Assembly (NCBI GenBank): GCA_012845835.1 | Contig: JABAKD010000028.1 | Span: 5,552,296 to 5,616,295 of the forward strand | Reading direction: 5' to 3' | DNA length: 64,000 nucleotides | Origin: Undaria pinnatifida | Taxonomy: Eukaryota > Sar > Phaeophyceae > Laminariales > Alariaceae | In this document: positions 24,201 through 39,200 of the stretch, piece after piece | Layout of the letters: each line of letters begins with the position of its first letter | Position numbering within the stretch: position 1 is the stretch's first letter | Translations under genes and position numbers: made by a program | Notes under the pieces: model-generated | Told to the model about the DNA's origin: nothing | What the model saw: only the letters and a program-made list of their open reading frames with translations | The model's database searches: none

Positions 24201-27200
24201 GTAAGGGCGCGCGAGGGAACGCGGGCGATCACCCTGCGGAAGGTTTGCCTTCTTCTTTTTTTCCAGTTTTGAGACGGCTTGTCGGCAATTTTTTGGTTTT
24301 ACATCTGCTTGTTTTGCTTACAATGCGCAATCTTGCAGTTGGCGGGTCCAAATGTAATATTTTTGTAGGTATCGCGCCTACTTTGCTGACGATACACCTA
24401 CTTGCATTTAGCGCTGCGTTCTGCCCCCCCCCCCCGCATCCCGTGCTTCCCCTTCGCGCCTATATCCGCGGTGCTCATGTCTTGTTCCATTCGCGCACGG
24501 CGTTGGATCACACGGGTATCACCATTGCGGGACGCTAATTTCGACGCATGTCAGCCGAAGAGAGCTCAAGCGACGACGAAGACTTCGAGCTGAATCCTTC
24601 AAGTGCTGCCAGAAGAAAAGCGGCCGAGCGACGGTCGCGACGGTCGGCCTCATCCTCTCGCGTACCCGGCGCCTCTGGAGAAGAAGAAGAAGGCGACTGC
24701 GGGCGCGTGGCTAATCTTGTGCTGGGCCTCCTCAAGGTGCGCTGTTTCTGCGTGCGTCGCTGGTCCTCGATTCAGAGTGGTCGTTTATAGCCGGGCGCAG
24801 GGTTTGCTGCGAGGCTAGAGAGAAACCTCCAACAGCTGTATGCCTCCGCCAAGAACTGACTTTGAGGGAAACTGAAAGTGCAACTCGATGGGCAATCCTT
24901 TCGCCTAGGCATGTGTCCATTTTTTTTGTAAAATCACTAACGGTACTCGAGCCACAATGGGTGATTCCTTAGGTGCAAAACCAAACCCGTAACCCTAACC
25001 CTAAGGCAGTCAGAAACATTCGCGCTGTTGCGTTGCTTGTCGGAAAAAAAAAGTGGGGCAGCAGGATTGTTTCCAAACCAAGCGTTGGAGTATTTTGCGT
25101 AGTCGGGTTGAAGTTGGAGAAAGCCGCCGAAGTGCCCCCCGCCCCACTCCCTCTCCCTCTGCTTGCACAACGCGTATCGTTATTTTTTTGCATATTTTTC
25201 CACTCTTTTTGTTAAGCTTTTTATTGCGCCTTTTGTTTCACCCCGTTCGTGAAATGCAAATGGTAAAAAGTGTGTGTGTTTCCTTCTCCGCCCGACTGCC
25301 CACGAGGGAGCCGTCCACGTGACCTCCCGCCCGCCTTCTTGCGCAACGCGTAGCGCCCCTTTATTTTGCGCTTTTCCGACCCGTTTCGTAAAAATCGCAA
25401 ATTGAGAAAAGCATGGGTCATTCGCTACCCACCCCGTTGGTAAAGTATACCCACACTGAAAACTCGTTTTGTTTTCGTTCCTCGCCCGACCCCTCGGTGA
25501 ACACGCTCGAAAAGGCGCTCGTAGTGGACTCTCCCGGATCGATGTCTTCCTACGTCTGTCACCTCCACCCCTTCCCTGATGGAGTGGCCTCATCGCCGGG
25601 CCTGCAATCCGTATCTCGCGCCCTTGCGTCGAGGCAGAAGGCGGAGGCCGCAGCCGACCTCACCACAGCCTCCGCCACCGCCGCAGCTGCGTCTGCCGCT
25701 GCGGCTATAGCTCTAGCAGGGGAGGCAGCGGCTGGAGACGCGGGTGAGGCGGCGAGCTCGATCGAGGTTTGGCAGGCCGCCGAACGTCTAGTGGAGGCCA
25801 GTGTGGGGGAGGGAGGTTTCGCTTCGCGGTCTGCGGGGTCGCTTCTTGCGAGCTTGTCGCGCCTGAGGGGCGCTCTACACCGGTGTTCTAACGGTGGTGG
25901 TGGCGGTGTTGGGGCTTGGGAGGCGATCTCTTCGGGGCCAAAAGGCGTTGCGCTGGCTCGGGCCGCGGTCGGGGCGGTGGTGCGCATTTGCCGGTCGGAG
26001 AGACCGGCGGCGGTTCACTTGGAGGCCTCGCGCTTGGCGGGAGAGGTAAGGAGGAGGCGTTTCTCGGGGGGGGGGGGGGGGGGGTCGGGGGGCGCGGAGG
26101 GGGAGGGTAGAACGTACGGTGTTAGCTGTTGTTGTTGTTGTTGTTGTTCTCGCATTGGTCTAACTCACCAATCATAATATAGTCTATGGTCACAGGATAG
26201 GCCCCAACAACATATGGATTAGAGATGCACTCTAGGCTTCTCTCGGAGAGAGAGGTCGATTCAGCAGCTAAACGCACGTCTGCCCGTGGCCCTCTAGTTC
26301 ATTGTCCCCGGAAAGTTGGCGGTATTGACTGTGATGGTGGTGTCTTCGATGCACGGGCCTCCACTTCCATTTGTCGTTCCAAACCTGCCATCGTTTCTCT
26401 TGCACGCCCTCGCTTCCTTGTGCTCCGCGTCGGTATCGACTGGCGTGACCAATCTACGTGCGTGTGCACGCCCTCGTTGCTTTCCCGCTCGGGCGCTAAA
26501 ACTCATCATTTTCGTTGCCGCGGTCTGTGGCTCGTTAGATTGGCGCGGTTGACCCCTACGACGTGGAGCTTGCCGAGAGAGCTTCGACCAGAAGTGGTGG
26601 AAGGTGAGGGTGCATGCGAGGGAGCAGATAATTCGGTGTTGGTTCTACTGTAGTTGTGCCGCCCAACGTTTGGTTCTGCCATGATGCGCTACGAATGTGT
26701 ACTGGTGCTGGGGCATTCTGCGGGAGGCGCCCGACTCAACGCGTTCGTGTCGTACATCGTTGAAAACCCCCTACAGTACACAATCGTTACTGATCAACTT
26801 ACCATTAATTCGTTCATGTGGTTCTTGCTTGCCAGGTTATTTTTTTATTTTTGCTTTCAAGATTTTTTGTGTTCATCGTTCTTGCCCGGCGGCTGCACAC
26901 GAGTACTCATTCGTTCTTTAGCTTTCGGCTGGGTTTGATTTTTGTCTAGGTCCGGCGTTCACCTGCTGCTGTTGCTGCTTATTTGCAGCAATGCTGCTCT
27001 GCTACTGCCGAGGTGCTGGGTACAGGGAATGCGAGTGCCCTCTTTGTCTTGCGCCACCCACGTTCGGACGGCGTGCTATGGGCAAGTTTTCTAGATACTA
27101 CACCGTTCATATGCATCATGGGTATACTGTACGATGTAGGTGCAATTCTTCAGCGATGTAACAAATATATAAGGCCGCATAGAGAAACCCAGGGGAATCG

Positions 27201-30200
27201 TTTTGTTCACTCCAGACGGAAAGGGTTTGAAAGCACGCCATGGCGCACGGCCAAACAAAATGGTAACTAACCACCGACTTGTCTCTGCACAGACCATTAG
27301 ATATTCGGCGTATACTGTGGGCAACTATTTGAGCAAACAAACTCCAAGATTTCACACACTTATGTATACGTGCCAGGCATGTATGGTTCGGTCGATATGG
27401 CTCGGGGTGTCTAGTGATGACACAGTTGTACATCCGTATCGAGGGCTGCCCAGGCTATGCGTCCTATCATCAACCGGGCTGCCTTTCCCGCGCTGCCTAG
27501 TATGTAGCAGGTTCTTGGAAGATTTTCCATCGGGAACGTGCGTCACCATCCCGGCGACCAGGGCTAAAGAGACGCACGCACGAATAGCTACCACGTGCCT
27601 TATACACAACTTCGTCCCCCTTACACGAAGTCTGTACACTCGTACACTTGTTTGCGTGTTTTTCTCACGCATCGACTGCTTTACTGTGTCGTCTCTCTGA
27701 ATCCCGTAACTAAATCAATTACCCGTATATTTATTACCCCCTCGCCACGAACAAACAATTCATTACATATAAAGTAACCCTCCCCTTAGGTACACCCGAA
27801 GCGTACCCTTGATGTCTGCCTGCCTCCCTCCCCTCCCGACCCCGCCCCCACTTGTACCCACCCAAACCCGAATCGCTTTTCCGATTTGTCGTGCAAAACG
27901 ACATGGCGGCGGACAACAATGACAACGTCAACAGATGGGGGGGGTTGGGTCCTGACTCATCCGTCAGTAAAAGCGCCTCCAGCAGCCTCGAAGACCCGCT
28001 TTCGGGGCCGAAGCTGCAGGCCCTTCGCCTGGTGGCGAGCTATCTCATGGATCGCGATGAAGGGCTTTCGGAGTGGTGAGTTATTTCCCGAGGAAACAGC
28101 AGGCGCGTTGTATGATAGGGGGCTCCCCGCGTTTTTTGGGGTCCTTGCTTAAGGCGCTGTGTACCTCACTTCAAAGTTGACATGGAGAAAATTGTCGATC
28201 GGAAGCGTTTGGGGGAAAAAAACGCCACCCTTGCGTCGCAGCACGTCGGCAGCGCATCCTCTGTCCCGCCACAGGACGGTACAACATTTGGTCGTGCAGT
28301 CATGCATGGTACAGCAGTAGCTGGTGTGGTAGTATGTGGTACAACAATACATGGTACAGCAGCAGCGGGAGAGGTAGTATGTGGTGCATCAGTAGGTTGT
28401 GTACCTGTAGGTGATACGTCGGTAGATGGTACCTGGTGCATCGGTAGGAAATATCCATAGCATAGTGAGGGGGTGGTACAGCAATAGGTGGTATATTAAT
28501 AGGTGGTACACCAGTAGGCGGTAGTAGTGCGCCAGTAGGCGGTGCACCAGGTAGGAGGTATCACAGCAGTGGGTGGTGCACCAGCAGGTGCCGCAGCAGT
28601 GGCTGGCAGGAAGCCGCGCGCGCGTTTGAGTCGCGGATGCCGTGGTATGTTCGGTCGACCACCGTGCACTATAAGCCGCGGTGATTGTTTGTACAGTACG
28701 TATTTTTGCTGGGATACACACACTGATGGATGTATTCGGTGGAGGTACCTAGCTGGTGATAGCAACTGTGCGAATGTGTTGGCTGATGGGCAGACAACAC
28801 CGTCGAACGAAACTTGGTCACCGCTGCTCGTCCAACCCCATCCCGCACCACCTTGCCCCACGCCACCCCCCCCCACCCCGACCCACCCCACCCAATCCCA
28901 CCCCACCCCACGCCACCCCACCCTACCCCAACCCACCCCACGCCATGCCATCCCACCCCACCCCACCCCACCCCACCCACCGCACTCCACCCCACTCCAC
29001 CCCACTCCACCCCACCCCACCCCACCCCAACCTACCCCACCCCCCATCCCACCCCACCCCACCCCACCCCAACCCAACCCAACCTAACCCAACCCAACCC
29101 AACCCAACCCAACCCAACCCAACCCAACCCAACCCAACCCAACCCAACCCAACCCAACCCAACCCAACCCAACCCAACCCAACCCAACCCAACCCAACCC
29201 AACCCAACCCAACCCAACCAAACCCAACCCAACCCAACCCAACCCACCTCCCCCGCCCCGCTCTCCGTTCCCTTCTCCGCCTACCCAATCCCTTGACCCC
29301 CAAGCGCGCTGTGCACGGCCAAGGCTCTGCTTTCTCGACCGGACACGAACGACCGCCTCCTGAAGGCCAGCTCCTTCGAAGTCCAGGCTCTGCTCCAGCC
29401 TTTCACAGCAAGGTTGGCCCAGATGAACACCGTTCGCACTGCCTTGCGCGTGTGGAACGGCCTATTCGGTAGCGCTTGCGCTAGTAACACTGGCGGCGGT
29501 GGCAGCGAAACTGCGGGAGTAGTAGCTACAGGAGGAGGGAGTGCCGCGGGGGAGGTGGGAGGGGTGGAAACCGCGGGCTCGGCTATGTCGTTCGAGGTCT
29601 GGACGACATCAAGTGCGTACGTCGTCGTCGTCGTCGTTGTTGTTAGTCCCCCGGCGGATGGGTTAATGAAGCTTAAGTAAAGTATAATCACCACGCTTCC
29701 ACGTGTGTGTCGTGTGCCAATCCAACTCGGTTGCCGAAACATCGACGTTGTTAAGGTTGTAAAGTTCACGGCGGGTGTCGGTCGTGCCTCTGACCGTGTA
29801 TCATTGAGGTGAAAGGGGCTGCTAGGCTGATCGGGGGCAACAGTTGTGGTCGTTTGTGTGCTTGTCTCAAGAATTGTCTGGGGGGGGCGATAAATGGCGT
29901 ATGGGCTCGGGTGGGAACTGGGGTAAGGTGCGAAGCCACCCCAACCCGCATGACACAACCCCACCCTACCCCACCCCACCCGACCCCAACCACCAGACTT
30001 TCTCTGGGGGCGTTTCTTTGTTTGCATGGCGAGTGATCGACTCCCGGCATATCTATGTATAGCTCGTGCGACAGCTGCATTCTTCGTTGACGTTGCCGTA
30101 GCGGGTCGAAATACTATCGCCGCGAATGCCTTGTAACTAAGAGTGCAACACCACGGCGAATGTTGCCGTTCGTTCTTGCCAGAATCCCGTCGCCCCTTGG

Positions 30201-33200
30201 TTGTCAGCCTCGCTCGACTCCCCGCTCCATTGGTAGACGACAACGTTCTCGCCGCTTTCGCCTTGCCATGCTGGGTATAAAACCCTGGGTCGTACTGCCG
30301 ATACCCTTACGAGATACACATCCCGCCCTGTCGCTCGTAATACACGCTAACGTACGCCCCCCCCCCCCCCCCCCCCCCCCTTTGGCTTCCTCAATCTGAG
30401 ATAACCTTAAAATGCCGGACGTTCTTCACCCAACCAGGCAAAACGTTCGCGCAATGGGTGTGCGGGCTCACGTCGGCACTCTTGTTGGAATGCTATGCGG
30501 GGGTGGCGTTTGAGAGCTTCAAACATGCCTCTTCTAAGGGCGGGGGCGAGGACCCTACTTTCCCCCCACGCCCGCCTGGGGGGTGGCAGGTGAGTGGACA
30601 CACTTTGGCATTTATCTTTTTGCGGGGAGCGAGTAGCACGAAACATGAGTAACCCATAATATTTTTGTGCAAGGCGAAACATTGTTTCAGGAGTGGTGTC
30701 GCGTACTGCAGTACTCACAATATATCCACTACATATATTGATCGACCTGTGCATGTCATCTGGTGGCAACATTGGTGCGAATGTGCGTCGTTTGGTCTGG
30801 CTCTTGCTCTTGTTTGCCGGTGCTGAGCGCAGGGGTCGAAGCCCCCGCTCGAAGGTCAGGACGAGATGTTGGCGCTGTGCTATGCGCTATGCCGGCGAAA
30901 GCCCGAGCTGGCAGCATGCCTTTTCCCGGCGGTGAGTAAATGCAAAGTTCCTCTCAGGCCCCGTCATTTGGTGGTGCAGTCACTTGCTCCGGTCGATTCA
31001 GAGTCGCGCAGCTACACCACGACAAGTAGGCGTGCTGCGGTAGACGCGTGCTACGATAGAGCCGAGGTGTACCATTTGTTGGCTAAATATTTTCCATTTT
31101 CTGAACGACGGGGCTCCTTAGCCCAAAACCGTCGGAATGGCTTGTGTTTTGCACGATGGCTATTTTTTTTTGTACCCAGGCCATCAGTTTGTCCATCGGT
31201 TTGCACTTTCAGTGTGGAGCTCCTCAGGTGGTTAGGAGCCTCAGAAAACGAAGTGGTGCACCCTCTTTTACCGTAGCATGTGTCTGTAGGGGCTCCTTGG
31301 CCGTAAAGTCGTCGGAATGGCATTCTTGTGTTTTGCACGATGAATATTTGTTCTGTTGTACCTACCTAGGCCATGGGATTTGCTAGGAATCGGGATGCGC
31401 TTTCAGTGTACTCGAAACGTTTTTGTTTTGGTGAGGTGTGGAGCTCCTCACGTGGTTAGGATCCTCAGAACACGACAATAGTTCACCTTTTCACCGTACT
31501 AGTTGTCGATAAGGGTAGCCTACTCTTGGTCCAATGCATTTCCCGTTGATGGTATTTCCTCAACCGAAGAGCTACTCAACATCGCTTGACTACCGTGTGG
31601 GTTTTTCGCTATATGGTTCTTTAGATACCTTGGCCATGGGATTCTTCGTCGGGTTACACTCCCATTTTGTTTTGCTCAGAGTCAAGTTTTTGGGTGAAGC
31701 ATACTATAGAGCTCCTGAAATGTGAGGCGCATCAGAGAATTTGGTGCGCCGCTACTAGCGTGCGTCTATGCGACCTTCGCAGCCGGATGCATGGACAAGG
31801 TGAGGAGGGGGGGGTGCTTGGGAGGGACAGTGGAAACGGAAGCGAGATCAACGGAATATGCATGCGGGAATGGAGTGACGGCATGTGTGACGTTGTGAAA
31901 GTGCCCCCCTTGTAGCGGGCCCTCTCGCGCGACGTATTTTCTCAGCTTGTTGTGGCCCACGATTGGCCGATAATACGCTTTTTAGCTCGGCGTCCCTGTT
32001 CAGACAACGCTATACCTGGTGGACCAGTACGATTGGAACGACACTGCCGTGTAATCGTTTAACGTTTTTCCTTAGATAATTTAACGGAGCCTTTCGATGG
32101 TTCAAACGCATTTTATGCAGAACTAGATCTCAGCGACCCACACATGTTTACGCTGTGGTTTGACCTCTGACCAAATCCACAGACTACTTCTTTGCTGTAT
32201 CTTTTTCTCTTGCATTTGATGTGGAAGCGTGCTATACGAACTCGCAACCGCAAAACGCACCTGTTTTTCCAGAAAAAAATACGAGACACATCAATCACGC
32301 GCGACTGACGTATCCTGGCCGCTTGCAAAGCTGGGTATCGACCACCCAACCGGTCGAAGTCGCAGTTGACGTATTTGAAATATTTGAGTAAACTATTCGA
32401 GAGCGTCTCCCCCCCACCCGTCCTCGGTGTTCCATAAATCACGCAACACAACATGTTGAGGCCTGACTGTATCTGCCGACGGCTCTGCCTCCTTTTCTTC
32501 TGCGATGCCTATGGACGCGGGGTGAACGGTGTAGCACTCGCGGAACGCAAGCGTTTGAGAGCGTCCTCCTCCCCGCCTGCTCCCCGTCTTCGGTTTTATG
32601 TAGATCGTGTACGACTTGGTGCGATCCCACGATGACCTCGAGGACGAAGGCGAGGGCAGCAGCAGCCGAGGTCGGACAAACCGCGCTACGTCAGAACTTT
32701 CGGCGGCGTTCCGCGAACACCTTTTTTGTTCGGACGGGTTGCTGGGGGACGGATCACGGGTGAATCCGCAGGCGGTCGCGCTTGGCATCGAAGCGCTCAA
32801 CTTCTTGCGAGGGCGCCAGGTGAGGGGTACTTGGAGGCGGGGGGAAGGGGTGGGGAGGGGGTAGACGGGAGGAGGGGTGAGGGTCGATAGGGAGAGGAGG
32901 GGAAAACGGGTGTGGTGGGTAGAGGAGAAGGGGGAGGAGGGGGGGGGGGAGGGATGATTTCTTTTGGTGACGTAGGCGTGAGCTCAGGCTTGGGCGCTAT
33001 ACCAGACTCGTGACAGACGGTGGCGTGGGCTGATGTAGCTGCGGCAGCAGCAACTGTAACCGCCGCAAGGCATCTTGAGCCATGTCATGGCAGAGAGGGC
33101 CCCTATGAGTAGTTTTTCCTGGTTTCTGACATGAGAAGCTCTATACCTCACCTCACACCCCGATTTTTTGGAAATAGTGTGTGCGCGTAACCCAGTAAAC

Positions 33201-36200
33201 GGCCCCAATGGCCACATAAGCATGTCGCAATTTTGTTCTTCTTCACAAGTGGTATTGCAAAGATGCTGGACAGTTCCGCGCTCGAGTCGCCCCGTCAGGC
33301 ACAGAAATGTTTTGGTCCATCATGTGTACGGTAATGATTGAGTATCTCGAGGTAGAGCGAGTTGCCCCTCTCGTCACCGTAGCGTAGCTCCCTCGTGTGC
33401 TTGCCCCCCTCCTCAATCGCGTTTGATTTACTGGTGCCCTCGCCCGTCATCGTCCACCAGGTTTCCGCGTTTCTTCGCTACCATGGACCAGGAAAGCGAA
33501 CCCGCACGGGGGTGGGTGGCAGCGGCAGCGGCAGTGGCGACGGTGACGTCGTTCCTTACAGCGCCCGGTGGCTCGAGTGGGCCGGCAAAGGTCGGGAGAA
33601 AGACGGCGGGAGCGGGTTGCCGTTCGGCTACTACCTGAACCTTGACGCGCTGAGCGTCGCGCGCGCGGCAGCGCAGTGCGGCGCGCAGTGCTCCGCGCTG
33701 TTTTACGCGGAGGCGTGGATAGAAGGAAAGTTTGGGGAATCTTCCGGGATTACCGCCTCGAGGTGGCGAGACCAGGGCGAGGGCAGCGGTGGGGATGGGC
33801 TAGACGATTGGGGCTTGGAACCCGAGGAAGACGGGGCGGGACAGATGGGCGGGCGGGGGATAGCAGAAGGCCGGGAGGCGGTAGGTGGGGAGGAGAAGCG
33901 GGAGGTAGAAAGGCTCTTGCTCGAGGTGTTTTCGAGTTTGCCCGAGCCTGATAGCATCTACGGCGTGCCGGCGCCGGCGGCGGATTTGTCGGCGCAGGCA
34001 ACGATATACGCCCACGAGGGGGGCTGGCAAAACACTCTCCCGGCGTACGACACGCTCTTGCAGCATCAGCTATCGTCATCGTTTGCCGGGCAGGACGGGG
34101 GTGTGGCGGCGGAGGCGGCAGCGGCGCCAGCAGACGGTCTTCTTATCAGCTGCGTTGGATCGTCGCCGGGCAATGGCCTGCAGACCGGTGTGGCAGCGTC
34201 TCTACAGGTAGATGTTTATTGAGAAGCCGCGCTATTGTGGGGTTTTGAAAGCCTTTTTTTCGACACAAAACGATTTTCGTGGCTTCCAAGAGTGAAAGTG
34301 GGGAACGCCTTGCTTAGAGCGCGCGGTCAGTCTTCCGAATCACCTGGGTGTACCACGCGCATTCATGTGCACGTCTTATGATAGAGCTGCACTCATCCCA
34401 CACTATCGCGTCCTACTGTAGCAGCGATCGCCACCACCAACACCTGCGTCGCCCTACCTTGTGGTTCACACACTGTGTCTTCCCAGATCTCCCGTTTTTT
34501 TTTTTGCACTCCCAACCTCACCTGTGGCGCGTTGTTTCACGACGATGATGCCAAAACATCCGTCCAAAAACTTATCTTGGGCGGCATGCACGCCGTCCGT
34601 GATGATTCCCTGCCCTTACTTGTGATTCCGTCGACCCTGACTTGACCCTCAATCGACCCGCAGCCGATCCGAACCTGGCTCGCAACTGAGCTGAAATCGG
34701 ATCAAACCTGAACCAAACCCGAACCCGAATCCGAGTCCGACATTTAAACCGGACCCGAACCCGAACCCCGAATGCGAACCTGAGCCTGAACCCCGAACCC
34801 AAACGGAACGTCCCGGGAATTTTCTCTTATCAATGTGTGTGTGCTCTCCACGTTAAGCTGATATTTCCACCCATCTACATCCAGCGCAACCGGTGTCCGT
34901 GCTGATGCCTCGTAGAGAGACGAGCTTTGTGATAACGAACTACACGACAGAGATACACACTGCAATACAGCAAAGTGATTTATTTGACCATGCAATGCCA
35001 ACCGCAGTGTGCACGCGGGCCAAAAACCAAAACGTACAGGCCAACACACGAGATTACTTGCAATAAAATGCAATGAGTAGGGCTGAACCATCTCTCTGGT
35101 AGGCAATTGTAATGTCCACCACCCGCGCCTGATGTCCCAACCCCAACTTGAATCGCCCGCGCCCCCCCGCTCTGAAGCGCATGGGCCTACGTCACGTACT
35201 GGAGCACTACTTGCGGGGGCTACGCGTGGGGCCGGCGTCGCTAGTCGGCCTTCCCGATCTGGACGGTGATCTGCGCGACATGCAGTTCGAGTCGAAGTGG
35301 AGGATGTGCGAGTGGGACCCAGGACTGGCGGTGGGTCATGCCGCAGAAGCGTTGTATATTACACGAAGTGTCTAGATTAGGCTATACACTCGTCTGGGCT
35401 GGTCGGTCTTGCTCGCCGGGTTGCTTGCGGGGTGACTCTTTTTTTTTAATTTGGTTTTCAAGAGATTTCCCCCTCCTTCTACTTGCGACAGCCCCCGGGG
35501 TTTCACGCCAACCACATCTCGAAGGGGAAGGTTGTATAAACAAACTCGACCTGCAAAAGCCCGGGCAGGGTTGGCTTGGGTGCGAAGCGCGGTTTCAATG
35601 CTGGTTGGTGTTTTTGGTGAAGTTCGTGCTGTTATTAAAATTGAATCTGATTGCTGGTTCTCGCGTGTCCGAAGTCCACCGGCATTGGAGCATGTCGAGT
35701 AAATTGTGTCAGAAACGCCCAATGTTTTTTTGTTTTTTGTGGCCACGGTGGGTACTCCTTCTTGTGTCATCACCTTGCCGGCCCGGAAGTCTGGCCTTCA
35801 ACCGATTGATGGGACATTCCGCGTTGAGGCAGAGGGTCGGATAAGGGTCACGGTTGATGCGTGCGCTCAGCGTTCAACCCTCCTTATTTCTTCCGCTCAG
35901 TTAGGCACGGTGCGATGTCGGAAGTTGTTTATTGTTTATCTTAGTGACACTACGATCAGACAACCCAGGCTCAAAGAGCGGTGCTTGCCCCCCCCCCCCC
36001 CGCCCCCCGCCCGCTGATGTTTTTTCCGGCGTGTGTCGGCCCCCGGCACATTGTATTCAGACCCTCGCCGACCGTCGGAGCAGTCAAGGCGGCGGCAGCA
36101 GTGAGATACCTTGGGGACGCGCCCTTGGAGGCAACTCCCTTTTGGACTGCACCGGCGGTGCGGCGGGTATCAGTGCCGCGGGTAGGGGCCCCGGCGGTGG

Positions 36201-39200
36201 CGGTGGCCGCCCCGTGTTTCACGAGCACGTATTCCAGGCCCTCGGTTCCCTGCGGCAGCGAAACGCGCGGGTCTTCGAGTCGGCGGTGGGAAATGCGCGC
36301 GCGTTAGCTTTGGCGAAGCTGGGCTCCGGCGGAGGCGGCCAGGAAGGGGGCAAGGGGTTGTACCCGTGTTTGGTTCAGCTTCAGTGCGTCGTGGAGATGG
36401 AGGAGATGTTTTCGGTGCTATCGGGAGCTGGGGCCGGAGCCAGAGCCGGCGGTGGCAATGGGGGTCACGAGATCGATGATGAGGTGAGACGTGTGTTTGA
36501 CGGGTTGGGGTGGTGTCCTGCGTGCGCAGCCTGCTGCACGCTTGGGAGTGCGATTTTCATGTACCACGAAGATGTCGACATTGCATGCTTCGGATGTGCT
36601 GATCATGTAGCACGCAGATCCAGATATTTGGGACCGTCGACTGTACGTCTCGTCTGTTGAATCCTTGCTTTTTTTGCGGTGCGCATCTGCTAGAGAAAAC
36701 GAGAGCTACAGGTGCTCGTTCCTCTACTCCCTTTCGGATCCCAAGAAACCTCCGCCGGCGGCTGCAGACTAGTTTTTTCTTGATTTCCGACCCACCCGTC
36801 CCCTCTCTCCGTTGTTTTGCACGTTGTAACCACCGGCCGGCTCGGCTACCGCAAGGCGGAGTGTTTGATGGAGCGATGGCGTGCGCGGTCTGCGCCAGTG
36901 CAGGGGCATTTCGAGTCGCTGGAGCCTGCGCTTGCTCTAAGGTATGGTCTGTTTTTGCAGTTGTCGTTGTGGGCCACTTTTTCGCCGCCATGAGCGAGTT
37001 TTCGAGGGTGGGATGCTTCTGCTATGTGTCGTTTTGTAACAATTTCTGGCTGCTGTGAAGCCATATCGAATTTGCAGCGGTTTTTCCGGAGGCTGTTGCG
37101 GAATGTTTCGGAGGAGGGGGGGAAAAAAGTGTTCTCCGGATAGAATCGTGTTGCGCTGCGGGAGGCAGCGAACCTTTGCGTTTGAGTGGGAAAACTGTGC
37201 GGTGCTAAAAATATGTGTAATTCCGGCGATGCGCGTGTTGGACGAGACTACTGTTGATTGGAAGTTTAAAGTGTTGTTTGTTAACGCCTGAGAAGGTGCA
37301 GATTTACTGTCTTCTCGCAGAGCAGCGTCCATGAGCCCGTCGTTTCCCCCGAACCCTGGCCCCAACCGTCTTAGACAGCCCACTGCCATGATGATGACAC
37401 CGAACAAAACTGGTAGTGCAGTTTTTTTAATGTAAAATATGGAGGAACATAGGGGGCGCCCAGGTGTTGGAGGTGTCTCTGTCACGTGTGGGAACGGTGC
37501 TCCATCTTGAAACGGATGCGTGGTCAACGGTCAAGTTATCAAGACAGGCAACAAACGAGTACGCCCCCACCCGACGCATTTTTCGACACGTATCCGTTAG
37601 GGAGGCGATGGTACGGGTGCTGCACCAAGAGAGACCAGGCCGGGCAGGTCGCCGGCTTGTTTTACGCCACCTTTTGGACGTGTGCGGGTCCGCGAGAAGG
37701 GTCGGCCACCACTCCATCGCCCAGGTACGCTTGAGTGTGTTGCACTGGAATGATGCGTAGACGAACCGAGCGTTGATTTATTTCGTTTTTTTTGTGGGGA
37801 GCCTCGGGGCGTTTTGCTCCTCGCTTGATTTCGCGTGCTTACGTGCGTGTATGCTCGCGTATCGTACATGCCTGCTTGCCTGCCTGCCTGCCTGCATTCC
37901 TGCGTGTCTGCCGACGTTTTGAGCTCTGCGGATTTGCGGGTTTTGCGCCTATCGCGCCCATGACGCTTTTTGTCTGCTTTGGGTCCACTTTTCGTCTGTC
38001 GGCTCCGCCGTACTACTGTCGCCGACGCGTGCTACGATAGAGGTGCGCCACTTTTGTTGTTCATACTACCCCTCAATTTGGGAGCTCAAGACCTGTCCCA
38101 AGAACCGATTTGGAGAAAAATTAAGCTGCTACCGTATGAAAAATCCCATGTCCTAGGTACGCGACGAGACTCGTGCAAAAACATGGCCAATTTTTTTCCG
38201 ATGATTTCGGGTTAAGGAGCCCTGTCATTCAGAAATAATTTTCGCCAAAAAAAGGTATACCTATATCGTAGCACGCATCCCCCCATCCCACATACATACC
38301 ATGGTAGTTTTTCCTCCTCGACGAAATGGTACAATGTGCTCGGTATCACACCTTGCGAGCTGCTCCAGCTCTAAGGTACCGCAACGAAAATGGTCTACTT
38401 GGTATAAGATCGAACAGGCGGTTGCTCGGAGTTCGCACAGCATCATACTAACAACTGTCGTCGACTTAGGTGCGTTATTTTCGGTCAGACGGACATGCCA
38501 TCCCGCTTTAGCGATCTCGAACGGGAGACCTATTTTTTAGGCTCGCTGTAAGTTGGAAACTCGCATGACAAACTTATCCTGGTCGTGGCGCCGTCCTCGA
38601 AACCTGCTGTACCTCAGGCTGCCCTCCACCGCTTTCTGCAAGTCAGTCGCGCCGGCCCTCGGGGGGGCGTCGACATCCCGGGACCCGACGAACGCGCGGC
38701 CGAGGCCATGCGGTGTCGGCTGGCGGAGGCGCGCGTGTCCTGGGGGAAAGGGGAGACAGACGGGGCCCTGAGAGCCGCACGGGCTGTGGCAACGCGACTG
38801 AGAGGTCCAGTCGAGGGGAGCGGTGGGGGTGGGGGTTCGACGGCGGCGCCGGTCGTGGCGGTGGCGGAGGATGGGCGGGAGCGGGAGGAACAGCGTATTC
38901 TGTCTGAGGTGAATGGTGTTGTGGAGGTCTTGGAAGGGATCGCGTGCTTGGAATAGGCAGAAAAGAGTGTGCTCTTTGTCCGCGCGAAACTGATCCGAGT
39001 ATGTTATCGCAGGTTCACTCTTTTTTTTGCGATTCCCGTCTTCATTTCACTTCGACAATTTTGCCCTTCGTCCTCGCTTCACCTTGAACATTTGAGAAGC
39101 GACGCGCGCGCAAGGGGTGGGGGGAGGGTGGGTCTTTATGAGGTGTAGGGTTGGATCTGACGCGTGACGGAGATCGTCGGTAGTGCTGACGGCGGTGAGT

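Noticed and set aside
28496-29303. Long frames of Gly/Val/Trp or Pro/Thr on both strands
   Set aside because: They are translations of CACCC and AACCC microsatellites.
29281-30243. 320-codon - strand open frame
   Set aside because: It is the shadow of exon 19 and its flanks on the opposite strand; the + strand matches ATM.
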